Of a DNA stretch of 64,000 nt, positions 35,460 to 43,602 are shown one piece after another. Origin of the DNA: Capnocytophaga sp. oral taxon 338 str. F0234 (GTDB taxonomy: Bacteria; Bacteroidota; Bacteroidia; Flavobacteriales; Flavobacteriaceae); contig NZ_GL872413.1 in NCBI RefSeq assembly GCF_000192225.1, positions 1,316,738 through 1,380,737 of the forward strand. The letters are read 5' to 3'. The translations under genes were made by a program, and so were the position numbers. The notes below the pieces were generated by a model. It was not told the origin of the DNA. It was given only the letters and a program-made list of their open reading frames with translations, and ran no database searches. Position 1 is the first letter of the stretch. Each line of letters starts with the position of its first letter.

Positions 35460-37979
35460 ATGGCAAAAAATTTAGTAATTGTAGAGTCTCCTGCCAAGGC
35501 GAAAACTATTGAGAAATTTCTGGGAAATGATTACAAAGTTTTGTCCAGTTATGGACATATTGCTGACCTTCCGGACAAGGAACTGGGGGTGGATGTTCAG
35601 CATGGATTTAAGCCTCACTACCTTATCTCATCGGATAAGAAAACCCTTGTAAAAACACTCAAAGAAGAAGTGAAAAAGGTGGACACCGTTTGGCTGGCTT
35701 CCGATGAAGACCGTGAGGGAGAAGCAATCGCATGGCACTTAGCTGAAGAACTCAAATTACCTAAGGAGAAAACAAAGCGTATTGTCTTCAATTCCATTAC
35801 TAAATCCGCCATTGACCATGCTATAAAAAATCCCCGTGGAATAGACTATAATTTAGTTAATGCCCAACAAGCACGTAGGGTGCTTGACCGATTAGTAGGG
35901 TATGAACTATCTCCTGTATTATGGAAAAAAATACGTAAGGGGCTATCGGCTGGACGTGTACAGTCCGTTTCTGTACGACTTATCGTAGAGCGCGAACGGG
36001 AGATACAGGACTTCAAAACAGAAGCCTCCTATAAGGTAACTGCTGAGTTCCTTAACAAGGAGGGAAAACTCATCAAGACCCATATCAATAAGTCTTTCCC
36101 TACCCAAGAGGCTGCTAGAGATTTCTTAGAGCAAAATATAGGGGCTACTTTCTCAGTTACTCATCTGGAAACCAAGCCTACTAAGAGAACTCCTGCACCT
36201 CCCTTCACTACCTCCACTCTTCAGCAGGAGGCATCCCGCAAGCTCCGCTTCTCAGTATCCAAAACGATGCAAATAGCGCAACGCCTTTATGAATCAGGGC
36301 TTATTACCTATATGCGTACCGATAGCGTAAACCTTTCTCCAGAGGCGCTCGGTGCTGCAAAGAAAGAAATAGAGAAGTCCTACGGACAAGCATATAGCAA
36401 AACACGCCAATATACCTCTCATTCCAAAGGAGCTCAGGAGGCTCATGAAGCTATCCGCCCTACCGATATGGCAGCACATACCATTAAGGCAGAAAATGAT
36501 CAAATGCGCTTATATGAACTTATATGGAAGCGAACTATTGCCTCCCAAATGAGTGATGCGCTTGTAGAACGCACTCAGTTAAAAATCAATGCTAATACCC
36601 ATTCGGAGCCCTTTGTAGCTACTGGAGAAGTGATTACCTTTGATGGCTTCTTGAAGGTGTATCTCGAAGGCAAAGATGACGAAGAAGAAGAAAACGAGGG
36701 AATGTTACCTTCTTTAAAAATTGGAGAACATCTTGATAATAAGAATATTATTGCTACCCAACGCTTCTTAAGACCTCCTTTACGATATACAGAAGCCTCC
36801 TTGGTGAAAAAATTGGAGGAATTAGGAATTGGGAGACCTTCCACTTATGCTGCTACTATTTCCACTATACAAAACCGTGGCTATGTAGAGCGTAGTAACT
36901 TTGAAGGAGAAAGCCGTACCTATCTACAATTATCCTTAGTAAAAGGTGAAGTGAAAGAAAAGAAACTTACTGAAAAAGTGGGAGCAGACAAAGGAAAACT
37001 CATTCCTACTAATATAGGAATGGTGGTGAATGACTTCCTTATAGCTCACTTTGACAATATTGTAGATTATAACTTTACCGCCAAGGTGGAAGAGGAGTTT
37101 GATGACATCGCCTCTGGTAAAGAGGATTGGTCAAAGATGGTCGGGCGATTTTATGATGCTTTTCACCCAACGGTTACCGATGTAGAACAGAATGCAGTAC
37201 GGGAAACAGGAGAACGTGTTTTAGGAACTGACCCAGCTACTGGGAAGCCTGTAAGTGCTCGCTTAGGTCGTTATGGAGCTATGGTACAGATAGGCACTGT
37301 AGAGGACGAAGAGAAACCTCGCTTTGCTAGCCTGCTTCCCAATCAGTCCATAGATACGATTACCTTTGAGGAAGCTATGAAGCTCTTTGAGCTCCCTCGC
37401 AAGTTGGGCGTATTCCAAGGCAAGGAAGTGGAATCCAATATTGGGCGCTTTGGTCCTTATATCCGCTTTGGAGAATCCTTTATTTCCTTAGATAAGTCCT
37501 TGGATGTATTCTCCGTTACTTTTGAACAGGCAAAAGAGGTGATCGAGCAAAAACAAAAAGCGGATGCTCCTATCTCAGTATATGATGGCAAGGAAGTAAC
37601 CAAGGGAGTAGGACGTTTTGGTCCCTTTATCAAATGGAATAATATGTTTATCAGTGTCAGTAAGAAATATGACTTTGACAATCTTTCCCCGAGTGATATA
37701 ACCACCCTTATTGAAGAAAAGCTAAAGAAAGAATCCGAGAAGGTGGTCAAAGAATGGACATCCGAGGGAATTCGTATAGAAAAAGCCCGCTGGGGACGCT
37801 ATCACCTCGTCAAAGGAAAAACTAAAGTAGAGCTCAGCAAGGATACCAATATAGAAGCCTTTACTTTAGAAGAAGCCCAAGCACTCTTGGTCCCTAAGGA
37901 GAAGCCTAAGAAGGCTACCAAAAAAACATCCGTTAAGACAACGACTAAGACAGCTACCCGAAAAACTATTAAGAAATAA
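35460..37979 (+). CDS. topA: DNA topoisomerase I
   Basis: Type IA topoisomerase that relaxes negative supercoils. 839 aa. TOPRIM (MAKNLVIVESPAKAKTIEKF... ASDEDREGEAIAW), the active-site Tyr in SGLITYMRTDS, and GRPSTYAATISTIQNRGYV are clear. Instead of C-terminal zinc fingers it has three copies of a small repeat built on G-RFGP-I-F/W (around residues 590-790: LGRYGAMVQ, IGRFGPYIRFGE, VGRFGPFIKW), then a Lys/Thr-rich tail. ATG 35460 is the start before MAKNLVIV; the longer ORF is rejected. Confidence 0.96.
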   Translation: MAKNLVIVESPAKAKTIEKFLGNDYKVLSSYGHIADLPDKELGVDVQHGFKPHYLISSDKKTLVKTLKEEVKKVDTVWLASDEDREGEAIAWHLAEELKLPKEKTKRIVFNSITKSAIDHAIKNPRGIDYNLVNAQQARRVLDRLVGYELSPVLWKKIRKGLSAGRVQSVSVRLIVEREREIQDFKTEASYKVTAEFLNKEGKLIKTHINKSFPTQEAARDFLEQNIGATFSVTHLETKPTKRTPAPPFTTSTLQQEASRKLRFSVSKTMQIAQRLYESGLITYMRTDSVNLSPEALGAAKKEIEKSYGQAYSKTRQYTSHSKGAQEAHEAIRPTDMAAHTIKAENDQMRLYELIWKRTIASQMSDALVERTQLKINANTHSEPFVATGEVITFDGFLKVYLEGKDDEEEENEGMLPSLKIGEHLDNKNIIATQRFLRPPLRYTEASLVKKLEELGIGRPSTYAATISTIQNRGYVERSNFEGESRTYLQLSLVKGEVKEKKLTEKVGADKGKLIPTNIGMVVNDFLIAHFDNIVDYNFTAKVEEEFDDIASGKEDWSKMVGRFYDAFHPTVTDVEQNAVRETGERVLGTDPATGKPVSARLGRYGAMVQIGTVEDEEKPRFASLLPNQSIDTITFEEAMKLFELPRKLGVFQGKEVESNIGRFGPYIRFGESFISLDKSLDVFSVTFEQAKEVIEQKQKADAPISVYDGKEVTKGVGRFGPFIKWNNMFISVSKKYDFDNLSPSDITTLIEEKLKKESEKVVKEWTSEGIRIEKARWGRYHLVKGKTKVELSKDTNIEAFTLEEAQALLVPKEKPKKATKKTSVKTTTKTATRKTIKK

Positions 37980-38033
37980 GAAATGATTTGAAAATTTAAC
38001 AAATAGAATTAATATACTTTCATAATTTTTTAT

Positions 38034-38041
38034 TACCTTTG
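38034..38041 (+). promoter_or_regulatory. -7 box for the pentamer-repeat ORF
   Basis: TACCTTTG matches TAnnTTTG, 24 bases before the ATG at 38066, so the repeat tract is transcribed and lies inside a reading frame. Confidence 0.65.
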
Positions 38042-38065
38042 CAGAGGATTAGAAATAAATAAATT

Positions 38066-38179
38066 ATGAATATTTTAAGAACGCAACGCAACGCAACGCA
38101 ACGCAACGCAACGCAACGCAACGCAACGCAACGCAACGCAACGCAACGCAACGCAACGCAAGCCTTTATTGTGTCTTAG
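38066..38179 (+). CDS. Small ORF built of ACGCA repeats, phase-variable candidate
   Basis: ATG 38066 is followed by MNILR, then five TQRNA units and TQAFIVS before TAG (37 aa). The tract length decides the C-terminus: gain or loss of one 5-base unit moves to a frame ending SLYCVLV, or to one adding about 27 more residues (KPLLCLSLSDFYIKII... FRE, stop at 38244). Promoter upstream and a strong hairpin downstream make it a separate short transcript. No family recognised; it may be a regulatory leader and not a protein. Confidence 0.5.
   Translation: MNILRTQRNATQRNATQRNATQRNATQRNATQAFIVS
38080..38161 (+). repeat. Pentanucleotide tandem repeat ACGCA, about 16 copies
   Basis: 80 bases of perfect 5-base units (38081-38160) plus one matching base at each end. 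Perfect identity of all units indicates active slippage or very recent expansion. Confidence 0.97.
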
Positions 38180-38210
38180 TTTAAGCGATTTCTATATAAA
38201 AATAATTGAG

Positions 38211-38256
38211 AAAAGCAAGCCTGCTTACGAAATTTTTCGTGAGTAGGTTTGCTTTT
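38211..38256 (+). terminator. Long hairpin terminator after the repeat ORF
   Basis: Stem of about 20 bp with few mismatches (AAAAGCAAGCC... / ...GGTTTGCTTTT) and T-run, about 30 bases after the frame-0 stop. It overlaps the end of the longest alternative frame. Confidence 0.75.
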
Positions 38257-38306
38257 TTGTCTTTGTTAAAATAACAAGTCGGTCGTAGCTTGACCACTCA
38301 GCACTC

Positions 38307-38314
38307 TAATTTTG
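38307..38314 (+). promoter_or_regulatory. -7 box for the triple-repeat protein gene
   Basis: TAATTTTG, about 100 bases before the start. The leader holds a small CAGC...GCTG hairpin near 38330-38350. Confidence 0.5.
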
Positions 38315-38414
38315 CACTCAGAAATAGAAACAGCTATCCGAAGGGCTGTGTTTTTAGAAGGCGAAACCCGAAAAGCCTGTAATAGAGTAAGGGAGAAATT
38401 TAAATTTTAAAAAA

Positions 38415-38723
38415 ATGGCAATTTCAAACATTGAACTAAAAAATAAAATGTATTATGTGTATGATGAAAAGCAAAAAGAAATTACACATAATTGGGAGAA
38501 TACTCTTGGAGAACTAAAGGGGTTTAGTTCTGAACTTGTTGTCTTCTATAGAAACAAAATGTTCTATATTTATGATGAGAAGTTAAAAGAAATCTCCCAT
38601 AATTGGGAAAACTCTTTAGGTGAATTTAGAAATGTAGCAGGGAAGACAATTACATTTGTAAGGAATAAAATGATGTATGTCTATGATGAGAAACTTAAAG
38701 AACTTTCTCATAAATGGTTGTAA
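38415..38723 (+). CDS. Protein of three tandem 37-residue repeats, unknown function
   Basis: 102 aa. Repeat unit of about 37 residues, beginning N-K-M-x-Y-V/I-Y-D-E-K-x-K-E-I-x-H-N-W-E and ending L-G-E-x; copies start near residues 10, 47 and 84, the third truncated after HKWL. Units are 60-80 percent identical, so the duplication is young. No signal peptide or membrane helix. Strand-turn-strand repeats of this kind are seen in small propeller- or WG-like proteins, but no family is recognised. It has its own hairpin terminator, with the membrane protein gene next. Confidence 0.7.
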   Translation: MAISNIELKNKMYYVYDEKQKEITHNWENTLGELKGFSSELVVFYRNKMFYIYDEKLKEISHNWENSLGEFRNVAGKTITFVRNKMMYVYDEKLKELSHKWL

Positions 38724-38727
38724 AAAT

Positions 38728-38757
38728 AAGTAGGGGCATTATTACCCCTACTTTTAA
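38728..38757 (+). terminator. Hairpin between the triple-repeat and membrane protein genes
   Basis: Perfect 9-bp stem AAGTAGGGG/CCCCTACTT followed by TT; may end or attenuate the transcript before the next gene 12 bases later. Confidence 0.65.
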
Positions 38758-38769
38758 AACTTTATAATA

Positions 38770-39768
38770 ATGAAAAAAGAATTTTTTAAAAGTAAATTAT
38801 TCATTGCATTAGCTATTCTATTAGCTATTTCACTAAGTATATTCATATTTAGTATTATCTACGAAGGAGAAATGCCTAAGTTAGTTGAGAATATCAACAA
38901 TTCTGCTATAGGGGCAATCTTTACAGCTATTATCACTGTTTTCCTTCTACAAGGACAAACCGCCAGTGAAGAAGATAAGGAAAGAAACGTAAAAGTTTTT
39001 GAGAAGAAATCTGAACTTTTCAATAACTTTATAGAAGAACTATGGAGGATATGGGATGATAGGTATATTTCTATGGAAGAACTCAATGAATTACTTAAAT
39101 TGGTAGCCAAGGATATTATCCCTTATGCCAAACCAGAGAGTTCTGAAAGCATTTTACGATCACTTAACAACATTGCTATAGAAGCTCAAAAACAACAAAA
39201 TAGCAAGGAAAGCAAAGTACAAGTTCAAACCTACTTGTATAGTATTATCAATATTTTAGCCAAAGAAATAGGTTTAGGAGGAGCCATAGAAAAGCAAGTC
39301 GCCCTTGAACTCAACAAACTTGAAGAACATATTCTACCTTACCTTAATAGAAAATCATATATTCAGAAAATCAAATACTTAGTTCAGGAAAGATTAGGAA
39401 AGAATCTCACTGATTTTATAGAAGAAGATGGAATATTATGGTGGCGAGTAAAAGGAGAAGAAACAGGTATGTGGCTCAGAGTAGGGGATACCAATAATAA
39501 TGGATCAACCTATATCACCTATTGGTCTGACTTCTACAATAATCGCCAATATACCTCTTACCGTTATGCTCAAAAAGGAGCATCAAAAGACTGGATACAA
39601 GGCTATAAACTAATTGATACCTTTGATTATAATTTACTGAGAAAAGGCGAAGAACTTAGCCAAGAAAGTATAGAAGCTCTTGCTAATGAAATTATTAAAT
39701 TTTATGAAGAGGGACTAATTAATAACAAAACAATTGATGAAATTATAGAAGAATGCAATTCCAAATGA
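38770..39768 (+). CDS. Two-helix membrane protein with long cytoplasmic part, unknown
   Basis: 332 aa. Helices near residues 8-30 and 45-65, then a charged coiled-coil-like region (TASEEDKERNVKVFEKKSEL...), a helical middle (to about 190) and a C-terminal part with Trp and Tyr (ILWWRVKGEETGMWLRVGDT). The N-terminal membrane-plus-DKERNVKVFEKK arrangement recurs in Bacteroidota accessory proteins, some near defence genes, but I cannot name a family. The next gene starts 9 bases after it, so the two are co-transcribed. Confidence 0.7.
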   Translation: MKKEFFKSKLFIALAILLAISLSIFIFSIIYEGEMPKLVENINNSAIGAIFTAIITVFLLQGQTASEEDKERNVKVFEKKSELFNNFIEELWRIWDDRYISMEELNELLKLVAKDIIPYAKPESSESILRSLNNIAIEAQKQQNSKESKVQVQTYLYSIINILAKEIGLGGAIEKQVALELNKLEEHILPYLNRKSYIQKIKYLVQERLGKNLTDFIEEDGILWWRVKGEETGMWLRVGDTNNNGSTYITYWSDFYNNRQYTSYRYAQKGASKDWIQGYKLIDTFDYNLLRKGEELSQESIEALANEIIKFYEEGLINNKTIDEIIEECNSK

Positions 39769-39777
39769 TGTAGAAAT

Positions 39778-40419
39778 ATGACAACTAATTTAAAAAATAT
39801 ATTCTTCATTCCTTATATAGGTGATAAATATGGAGAAGGATACCATGGCAAAAAAGTATTAGTATTAGGGGAGAGCCATTATTGTGCAGATGATGAGGGG
39901 AATACAAGTATTGAGGACTATCCTGAATGGAAGAGTCTTACCAATGAGGTAATAGAAAATTTTAAAGAATATCAGCGAGGTAATAAGGAACATAGCAATT
40001 GGATGCGTACTTTTACCAAATTCGCCAAAGCTTTCAATAATGGAGACTTGTCTGCTGAGCAAATTATAGATTTTTGGGAGCACGTGGCCTTTTATAATTA
40101 TGTACAGATACCTATGGTTGCACCTCGTCAATCTCCCACTGAAGAACAATTTGCCAAATCAGAAAAAGCATTTTGGGAAATATTGGAGACTTATCAGCCA
40201 GATATAATCACAGTATGGGGGCAAAGACTTTGGACAAAACTACCTTATACAGGAGAATATCTTCCTAAAGAAAATACACTAATAAATAAAAGGAAAGGTT
40301 TGTACTACTATAAAGTGAAGGACAAAAAGATTCCAGCTATGTATATTACCCATCCTTCTGCTTCTAGTTTCCATTATCAAACAGTATATAATGAACTTAA
40401 AGAGTGTTTTTCCTTATAA
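39778..40419 (+). CDS. Uracil-DNA glycosylase-fold protein
   Basis: 213 aa. The sequence follows the UDG-superfamily plan: KKVLVLGESHYCADDE near residue 30 in the place of the catalytic loop, an internal AFYNYVQIPMVAPRQSP, a strand DIITVWGQRLW, and a C-terminal ITHPSASSFHYQT that fits the DNA-intercalation-type HPS loop. The catalytic residues of classical UDG families are not clearly conserved, so activity is open. Members of this loose group are common as accessory genes. Expressed with the membrane protein gene. Confidence 0.65.
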   Translation: MTTNLKNIFFIPYIGDKYGEGYHGKKVLVLGESHYCADDEGNTSIEDYPEWKSLTNEVIENFKEYQRGNKEHSNWMRTFTKFAKAFNNGDLSAEQIIDFWEHVAFYNYVQIPMVAPRQSPTEEQFAKSEKAFWEILETYQPDIITVWGQRLWTKLPYTGEYLPKENTLINKRKGLYYYKVKDKKIPAMYITHPSASSFHYQTVYNELKECFSL

Positions 40420-40452
40420 TATACATCTACTTAATAAGAAATCCTAAGTAGC

Positions 40453-40512
40453 CACCATCCCTACAAAATACTAACGAATTTTGTGTTATAGCCTTTGTAG
40501 GGGTGTTTTTTG
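40453..40512 (+). terminator. Terminator after the accessory gene pair
   Basis: CACCATCCCTACAAA pairs with TTTGTAGGGGTG across a structured loop (inner AAAAT...ATTTT), followed by a T-run. Confidence 0.65.
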
Positions 40513-40538
40513 ATAGAAAAATGAACCTATTAAATTAG

Positions 40539-40579
40539 TTAGATTTCGGCAATAAAACAAACAAATTGCCAAAATCTAA
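40539..40579. repeat. Imperfect inverted repeat in the miaA spacer
   Basis: TTAGATTTCGGCAAT and ATTGCCAAAATCTAA pair over 14 of 15 positions with an 11-base loop. No T-run, so not an obvious terminator; could be a regulatory hairpin or an element end. Confidence 0.6.
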
Positions 40580-40662
40580 TATATTAAAATAGAACAATAG
40601 CCAAGAAGTCCATAAAGGAATGAATACATTCCTAAATTCTATTTCTATAAACAATTCAAAAC

Positions 40663-41568
40663 TTATAACTCAGAACTCCTTTTAATGTAGTCTATAATAT
40701 TTCTTCTATCTTCTTTGTAGTCAAACCATTGTATATCGTTAGATTTCTTAAACCAAGTGAGTTGTCGCTTGGCAAAGCGACGAGTATTCATCTTGGCATT
40801 TTCTATGGCTTCGGTTAGGGAGGTCTTGCCCTCCCAGAAGTCAAAGAATTCTCGGTAGCCTACCGTTTGTAGGGCGTTGAGGTGGCGGTAGGGGAGTAGG
40901 CGCTCTATCTCTTGAAGGAGACCTGCCTCAAGCATCACCTCCATACGCTGGTTGATACGGTCGTAAATCGCTTCCCGATCGGCTCTGAGACCTATGGTGA
41001 TAGGGGTAAAGGGGCGATAGGTGATTTTCTGTTGAAGGTAGTAGGAGTAAGGGTGGTCACTGCTAAGGCATACTTCCAAGGCACGTATGATACGCTGTGG
41101 GTTTTGTAAATCAACTTTATTATAATAGGTGGGGTCTAACTCTCTGAGATGCTGTTGTAGAGTGGTGATCCCTTCTTCTCGGTACAGTTGATTGAGCTGT
41201 TTACGTACCCCTTCCCTTGTAGGGGGGAAATTGTCTAAACCCTTGAGTATGGCATCGTTATACAGACCACTGCCACCCACCATGATAATTATGTTTTTTT
41301 TACTAAAAAGGTTGGTAATCAAGGCTATTGCTTCTCGCTCAAAGTCGCCCACGGAATAGGGGTCAAAGATACTCTTATGTTGGATAAAGTGATGAGGAAC
41401 TGCTGATAACTCCTCTTGGGAAGGGACGGCAGTACCTATACACATTTCCTTATAGAACTGGCGAGAGTCGCAGGAGATAATCTCAGTATTAAAATATTGG
41501 GCTAAGGCAATGGCTAAAGATGTTTTCCCTATGGCAGTAGTACCTACTATATTGATTAAGAAATTCAT
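40663..41568 (-). CDS. miaA: tRNA dimethylallyltransferase
   Basis: Adds an isopentenyl group to A37 of tRNAs that read UNN codons. 301 aa. P-loop GTTAIGKTSLAIAL, the substrate motif SCDSRQFYKEMCIGTA, VGGSGLYNDAILKG and NTRRFAKRQLTWFKK near the C-terminus are all present. Transcribed from the box at 41610-41617, which abuts that of the divergent CPBP gene. Confidence 0.96.
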   Translation of the reverse strand: MNFLINIVGTTAIGKTSLAIALAQYFNTEIISCDSRQFYKEMCIGTAVPSQEELSAVPHHFIQHKSIFDPYSVGDFEREAIALITNLFSKKNIIIMVGGSGLYNDAILKGLDNFPPTREGVRKQLNQLYREEGITTLQQHLRELDPTYYNKVDLQNPQRIIRALEVCLSSDHPYSYYLQQKITYRPFTPITIGLRADREAIYDRINQRMEVMLEAGLLQEIERLLPYRHLNALQTVGYREFFDFWEGKTSLTEAIENAKMNTRRFAKRQLTWFKKSNDIQWFDYKEDRRNIIDYIKRSSEL

Positions 41569-41601
41569 GACTCAATTCTTCTCTACTTCAGGTATTTTTC
41601 G

Positions 41602-41609
41602 TAATTTTG
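41602..41609 (+). promoter_or_regulatory. -7 box for the CPBP protease gene
   Basis: TAATTTTG, 25 bases before the ATG; directly abuts the minus-strand box of miaA. Confidence 0.6.
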
Positions 41610-41617
41610 CAAAAGTA
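41610..41617 (-). promoter_or_regulatory. -7 box for miaA
   Basis: TACTTTTG on the minus strand, starting the base after the CPBP box ends, 41 bases before the miaA start. Confidence 0.6.
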
Positions 41618-41634
41618 TAATTTTTTTAGGAAAT

Positions 41635-42501
41635 ATGTATATTAAAAATGGTTTTTTTGTCAAGAATAAATGGTTTTATTTTATCCCGATATCTTTATTT
41701 TTGTTATTGAATATTAATGCTTTTTTCTCTCCACAACCCGATTATAGTGCTCTTGTAGCGCAAGTGGGAGAATTGCCTTTCTTCACAATGAATGTAGCAT
41801 TGTTCTTACTCTTTTTTACGCTCCTTTTCTTTATAGTTAGGGTCATACATAATCAACCTATTGTCCAGTTCACTACCGGACGAAAGAAAATAGATTTTAA
41901 AAGAATCCTTTTTAGCTTTTCCTTGTGGGGAGGGATAATTGTTCTACAGACCCTCTTGAGCTACTGGATTTTTCCTTCTGATTATCAATGGAATTTTGAG
42001 CCTATACCTTTCTTTACTTTAGTTCTTATTTCTTTGCTTTTTATCCCTTTTCAAGCAGGTTTTGAGGAATACTTTTTTAGAGGATATTTTCTTCAAGCAA
42101 TGGCTATTGTAAGTAGAAACAAAGGGATACCTCTTCTATTTAGCTCCATTTTCTTTGGCTTGGTACATGTGGCTAATCCTGAAATAGGTAAAATGGGCTA
42201 TGGTTTTTTATTATTCTATATTAGTTTAGGGCTATTTTTAGGAATACTTACCTTGATGGACGATGGCTTAGAACTCTCTTTAGGCTTCCATATTGCTAAT
42301 AATTTTTTTATTTCCTTTCTGACCACTTCCTCATGGAGTGTATTTCAAACGCCTTCATTACTTAAAGAGGTATCCGAACCTGAAATCACAGGACTTTATC
42401 TGCTTTCCTTCTTTTTACCTTTGTTATTATTGTTGTATATTTTTGCCAAGAAATATCATTGGACAGACTGGAAATCACGTCTTTTTGGAAAAATTGATTA
42501 A
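41635..42501 (+). CDS. CPBP intramembrane glutamic endopeptidase
   Basis: 288 aa, about eight membrane helices. The CPBP (Abi/Rce1) motifs are visible: FEEYFFRGYF near residue 142 (EExxxR), FGLVHVANPE (FxxxH) and GFHIANNFF (HxxxN). Family enzymes cleave CAAX-like or leader peptides in the membrane; substrate unknown. menE starts 8 bases later. Confidence 0.92.
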   Translation: MYIKNGFFVKNKWFYFIPISLFLLLNINAFFSPQPDYSALVAQVGELPFFTMNVALFLLFFTLLFFIVRVIHNQPIVQFTTGRKKIDFKRILFSFSLWGGIIVLQTLLSYWIFPSDYQWNFEPIPFFTLVLISLLFIPFQAGFEEYFFRGYFLQAMAIVSRNKGIPLLFSSIFFGLVHVANPEIGKMGYGFLLFYISLGLFLGILTLMDDGLELSLGFHIANNFFISFLTTSSWSVFQTPSLLKEVSEPEITGLYLLSFFLPLLLLLYIFAKKYHWTDWKSRLFGKID

Positions 42502-42509
42502 ATATTGAA

Positions 42510-43589
42510 ATGAATTCATTCATAATAAATCATTTGCATAAGGCTACAAAGATAAATGATATTCCTTGTAAAGAGCAAGGAATAAGAGAAATAATTACTT
42601 TATTTTCAGAAAGTAAAGAAGTGCATTTGCAAAAAGCAGCTATTTTCCTTACTCAATGGTTCGATGAATATGATCACATAGAGTTACAAACCTCTGGTAC
42701 TACGGGAATTCCTAAGAAAATACAAGTTAAGAAAAAGTATATGGTTCACTCTGCTATGCTTACAGGAAATTTTCTTTGCTTAAAAGTCGGAGATACTGCT
42801 TTATGTGTACTTCCTACTGATTATATTGCTGGGAAAATGATGATAGTCAGAGCCTTAGTGTTGGGGCTTTCTTTGCATATAATGCCACCAAGTAGTACTC
42901 CTTTTGCCTCTGCTGTAGGGGGGTATGATTTTGTAGCCCTAACTCCTATGCAAGCTATAAAATCCTTGAGTGAACTATACCGAGCCAGAAAGATTATCTT
43001 AGGAGGAGCTCCTATTTCTTTAGAAATGGAAAAAGCATTCCAAGAAGTACCTTCTAAAATATATGCTACTTATGGAATGACGGAAACAGTTTCTCATATA
43101 GCCTTACGAACCATTAGTCCCAGAAAAGAACATAGTTTTTTTTATACTACATTAGGAAAAATAACCGTATCCCAGGATAAGAATCATTGCTTAGTCATAG
43201 ATTGTCCAGAGGTGTCTGATAAGCAAATAAGGACTCATGATGTAGTTATTCTTCATGGGAATAAGTCCTTCCAATGGAAAGGTCGCTTGGATAATATCAT
43301 TAACTCAGGAGGAATAAAGATTTTTCCAGAAGGAGTAGAAAGCAAGCTATCTTCATTTATCTCAGACAGATTTTTTATATGGAAAGAGCCAGATGAGTTG
43401 TTAGGTGAAAAGGTAGTCCTTTTTGTAGAAGGTAAGGAAGAAGATTATCCTAATTTGCTTAGTAATTTACAAAAAGAGCTTATATTTTCAAAGTATGAAC
43501 TTCCTAAAAAGATATATTTCCTCCCTCAATTTAAGCTTACTTCCTCCGATAAGATTCAAAGAGAAGCTACTGCTAAGTTAGTTTTGTAG
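42510..43589 (+). CDS. menE: o-Succinylbenzoate--CoA ligase
   Basis: Menaquinone synthesis; adenylates o-succinylbenzoate and couples it to CoA. 359 aa, the short MenE form. AMP-binding motif TSGTTGIPKK, YGMTETVSH, GRLDNIINSGGIKIFPEGVE and the C-terminal catalytic Lys (TSSDKIQREA) are present. Follows the CPBP gene by 8 bases. The other men genes are not in the window. Confidence 0.93.
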   Translation: MNSFIINHLHKATKINDIPCKEQGIREIITLFSESKEVHLQKAAIFLTQWFDEYDHIELQTSGTTGIPKKIQVKKKYMVHSAMLTGNFLCLKVGDTALCVLPTDYIAGKMMIVRALVLGLSLHIMPPSSTPFASAVGGYDFVALTPMQAIKSLSELYRARKIILGGAPISLEMEKAFQEVPSKIYATYGMTETVSHIALRTISPRKEHSFFYTTLGKITVSQDKNHCLVIDCPEVSDKQIRTHDVVILHGNKSFQWKGRLDNIINSGGIKIFPEGVESKLSSFISDRFFIWKEPDELLGEKVVLFVEGKEEDYPNLLSNLQKELIFSKYELPKKIYFLPQFKLTSSDKIQREATAKLVL

Positions 43590-43602
43590 GGGAGTATTAT
43601 AC

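Noticed and set aside
38080..38161. Repeat array as a CRISPR
   Set aside because: Units are 5 bases with no spacers; it is a microsatellite.
38770..40419. Calling the islet a known defence system
   Set aside because: No toxin, nuclease, helicase or reverse transcriptase signature that would match a named system is visible.
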